From: an uncultured Ruminococcus sp.
Lineage (GTDB): Bacteria; Bacillota; Clostridia; Oscillospirales; Acutalibacteraceae
Reading direction: 5' to 3'
Assembly (NCBI GenBank): GCA_902802985.1
Contig: CADCOE010000031.1
Coordinates: forward strand, 1-44,297
DNA: 44,297 nucleotides
In this document: one piece after another, positions 44,153 to 44,297 of the stretch
Numbering within the stretch: the stretch's first letter is position 1
Layout of the letters: every line of letters starts with the position of its first letter
Notes under the pieces: model-generated
The model's database searches: none
What the model was told of the DNA's origin: nothing
Seen by the model: the letters and a program-made list of their open reading frames with translations, nothing else
Translations under genes and position numbers: made by a program

Positions 44153-44297
44153 TTAGATCCTGGTTAAATTTATTTGAAAATTCAAGGAATAGGATGCCCC
44201 TTTTTCCCAAGGATCGAACGGCGGCTTGCTGTCGTCGAAGGCCTTGTAACCGCAGAAGTACTGCAGGTATGGATTCTCTTGAATCTGGAGAGGGATC
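44153..44297 (-). pseudogene. Truncated transposase fragment (IS5/IS1182-like, DUF772 N-terminal part)
   Basis: Read on the minus strand from the window edge, the frame gives LQIQENPYLQYFCGYKAFDD then SKPPFDP, a pattern of the N-terminal domain of IS5/IS1182-type transposases. The usual continuation (PSLMVHFRKR) is replaced by WEKGASYSL and a stop at 44155-44153. The fragment is clearly more GC-rich than the neighbouring gene. It is therefore a broken insertion-sequence end; the upstream part lies outside the window. Confidence 0.7.

Overview
The window looks like a chromosomal segment of an anaerobic gut or rumen Firmicute of the Clostridia, most like a Ruminococcus relative. This is inferred from strong AGGAGG ribosome-binding sites, consensus sigma-A promoters, ferredoxin-dependent metabolism, and the dnaG-rpoD and luxS gene families. 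No rRNA, tRNA or CRISPR array was seen.

Left part (1-9100): sulfur metabolism. A Dabb-domain gene cut by the window edge faces away from cysK. Directly after cysK lies a 49-codon reading frame with six consecutive Cys codons, followed by a strong terminator and a competing antiterminator pairing. This looks like a cysteine-responsive attenuator inside an operon. It would control the genes that follow: a SAM methyltransferase, LuxS, a cystathionine lyase, a second (MccA-type) cysteine synthase, a TusA-like sulfur carrier and a MoeB/ThiF-type adenylyltransferase. Together they turn SAM-derived homocysteine into cysteine and handle protein-bound sulfur. A LysR regulator and an amidohydrolase follow.

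Centre-left (9100-18100): a tightly packed operon. It starts with a second short Cys-containing leader, a structured RNA and a weak terminator. Then come a Cys-rich small lipoprotein, an SsuABC/TauABC-type ABC importer, a four-subunit 2-oxoacid:ferredoxin oxidoreductase, a PaaK-type CoA ligase and, after a hairpin, a class I aminotransferase. The order suggests a route that imports a carboxylate, activates it, reductively carboxylates it and transaminates it to an amino acid, or the reverse. The substrate is unknown; a methionine-related or aryl-acetate compound fits.

Middle (18200-29500): a GT-C glycosyltransferase; a decayed IS200/IS605 tnpB with a preserved right end that resembles an omega-RNA scaffold; nudF, a membrane protein and hemW; on the minus strand ilvB-ilvN-ilvC; adenine deaminase; and two related lipoproteins.

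Right part (29600-44297): mostly housekeeping genes, namely glgA, an RlmI-like methyltransferase, a CPA2 antiporter, rpmE, a YigZ/IMPACT protein, dgt, dnaG and rpoD. A YtrA-type GntR regulator with an ABC exporter follows, with palindromic operator candidates in front. The window closes with a minus-strand membrane protein and a truncated transposase fragment at the edge.
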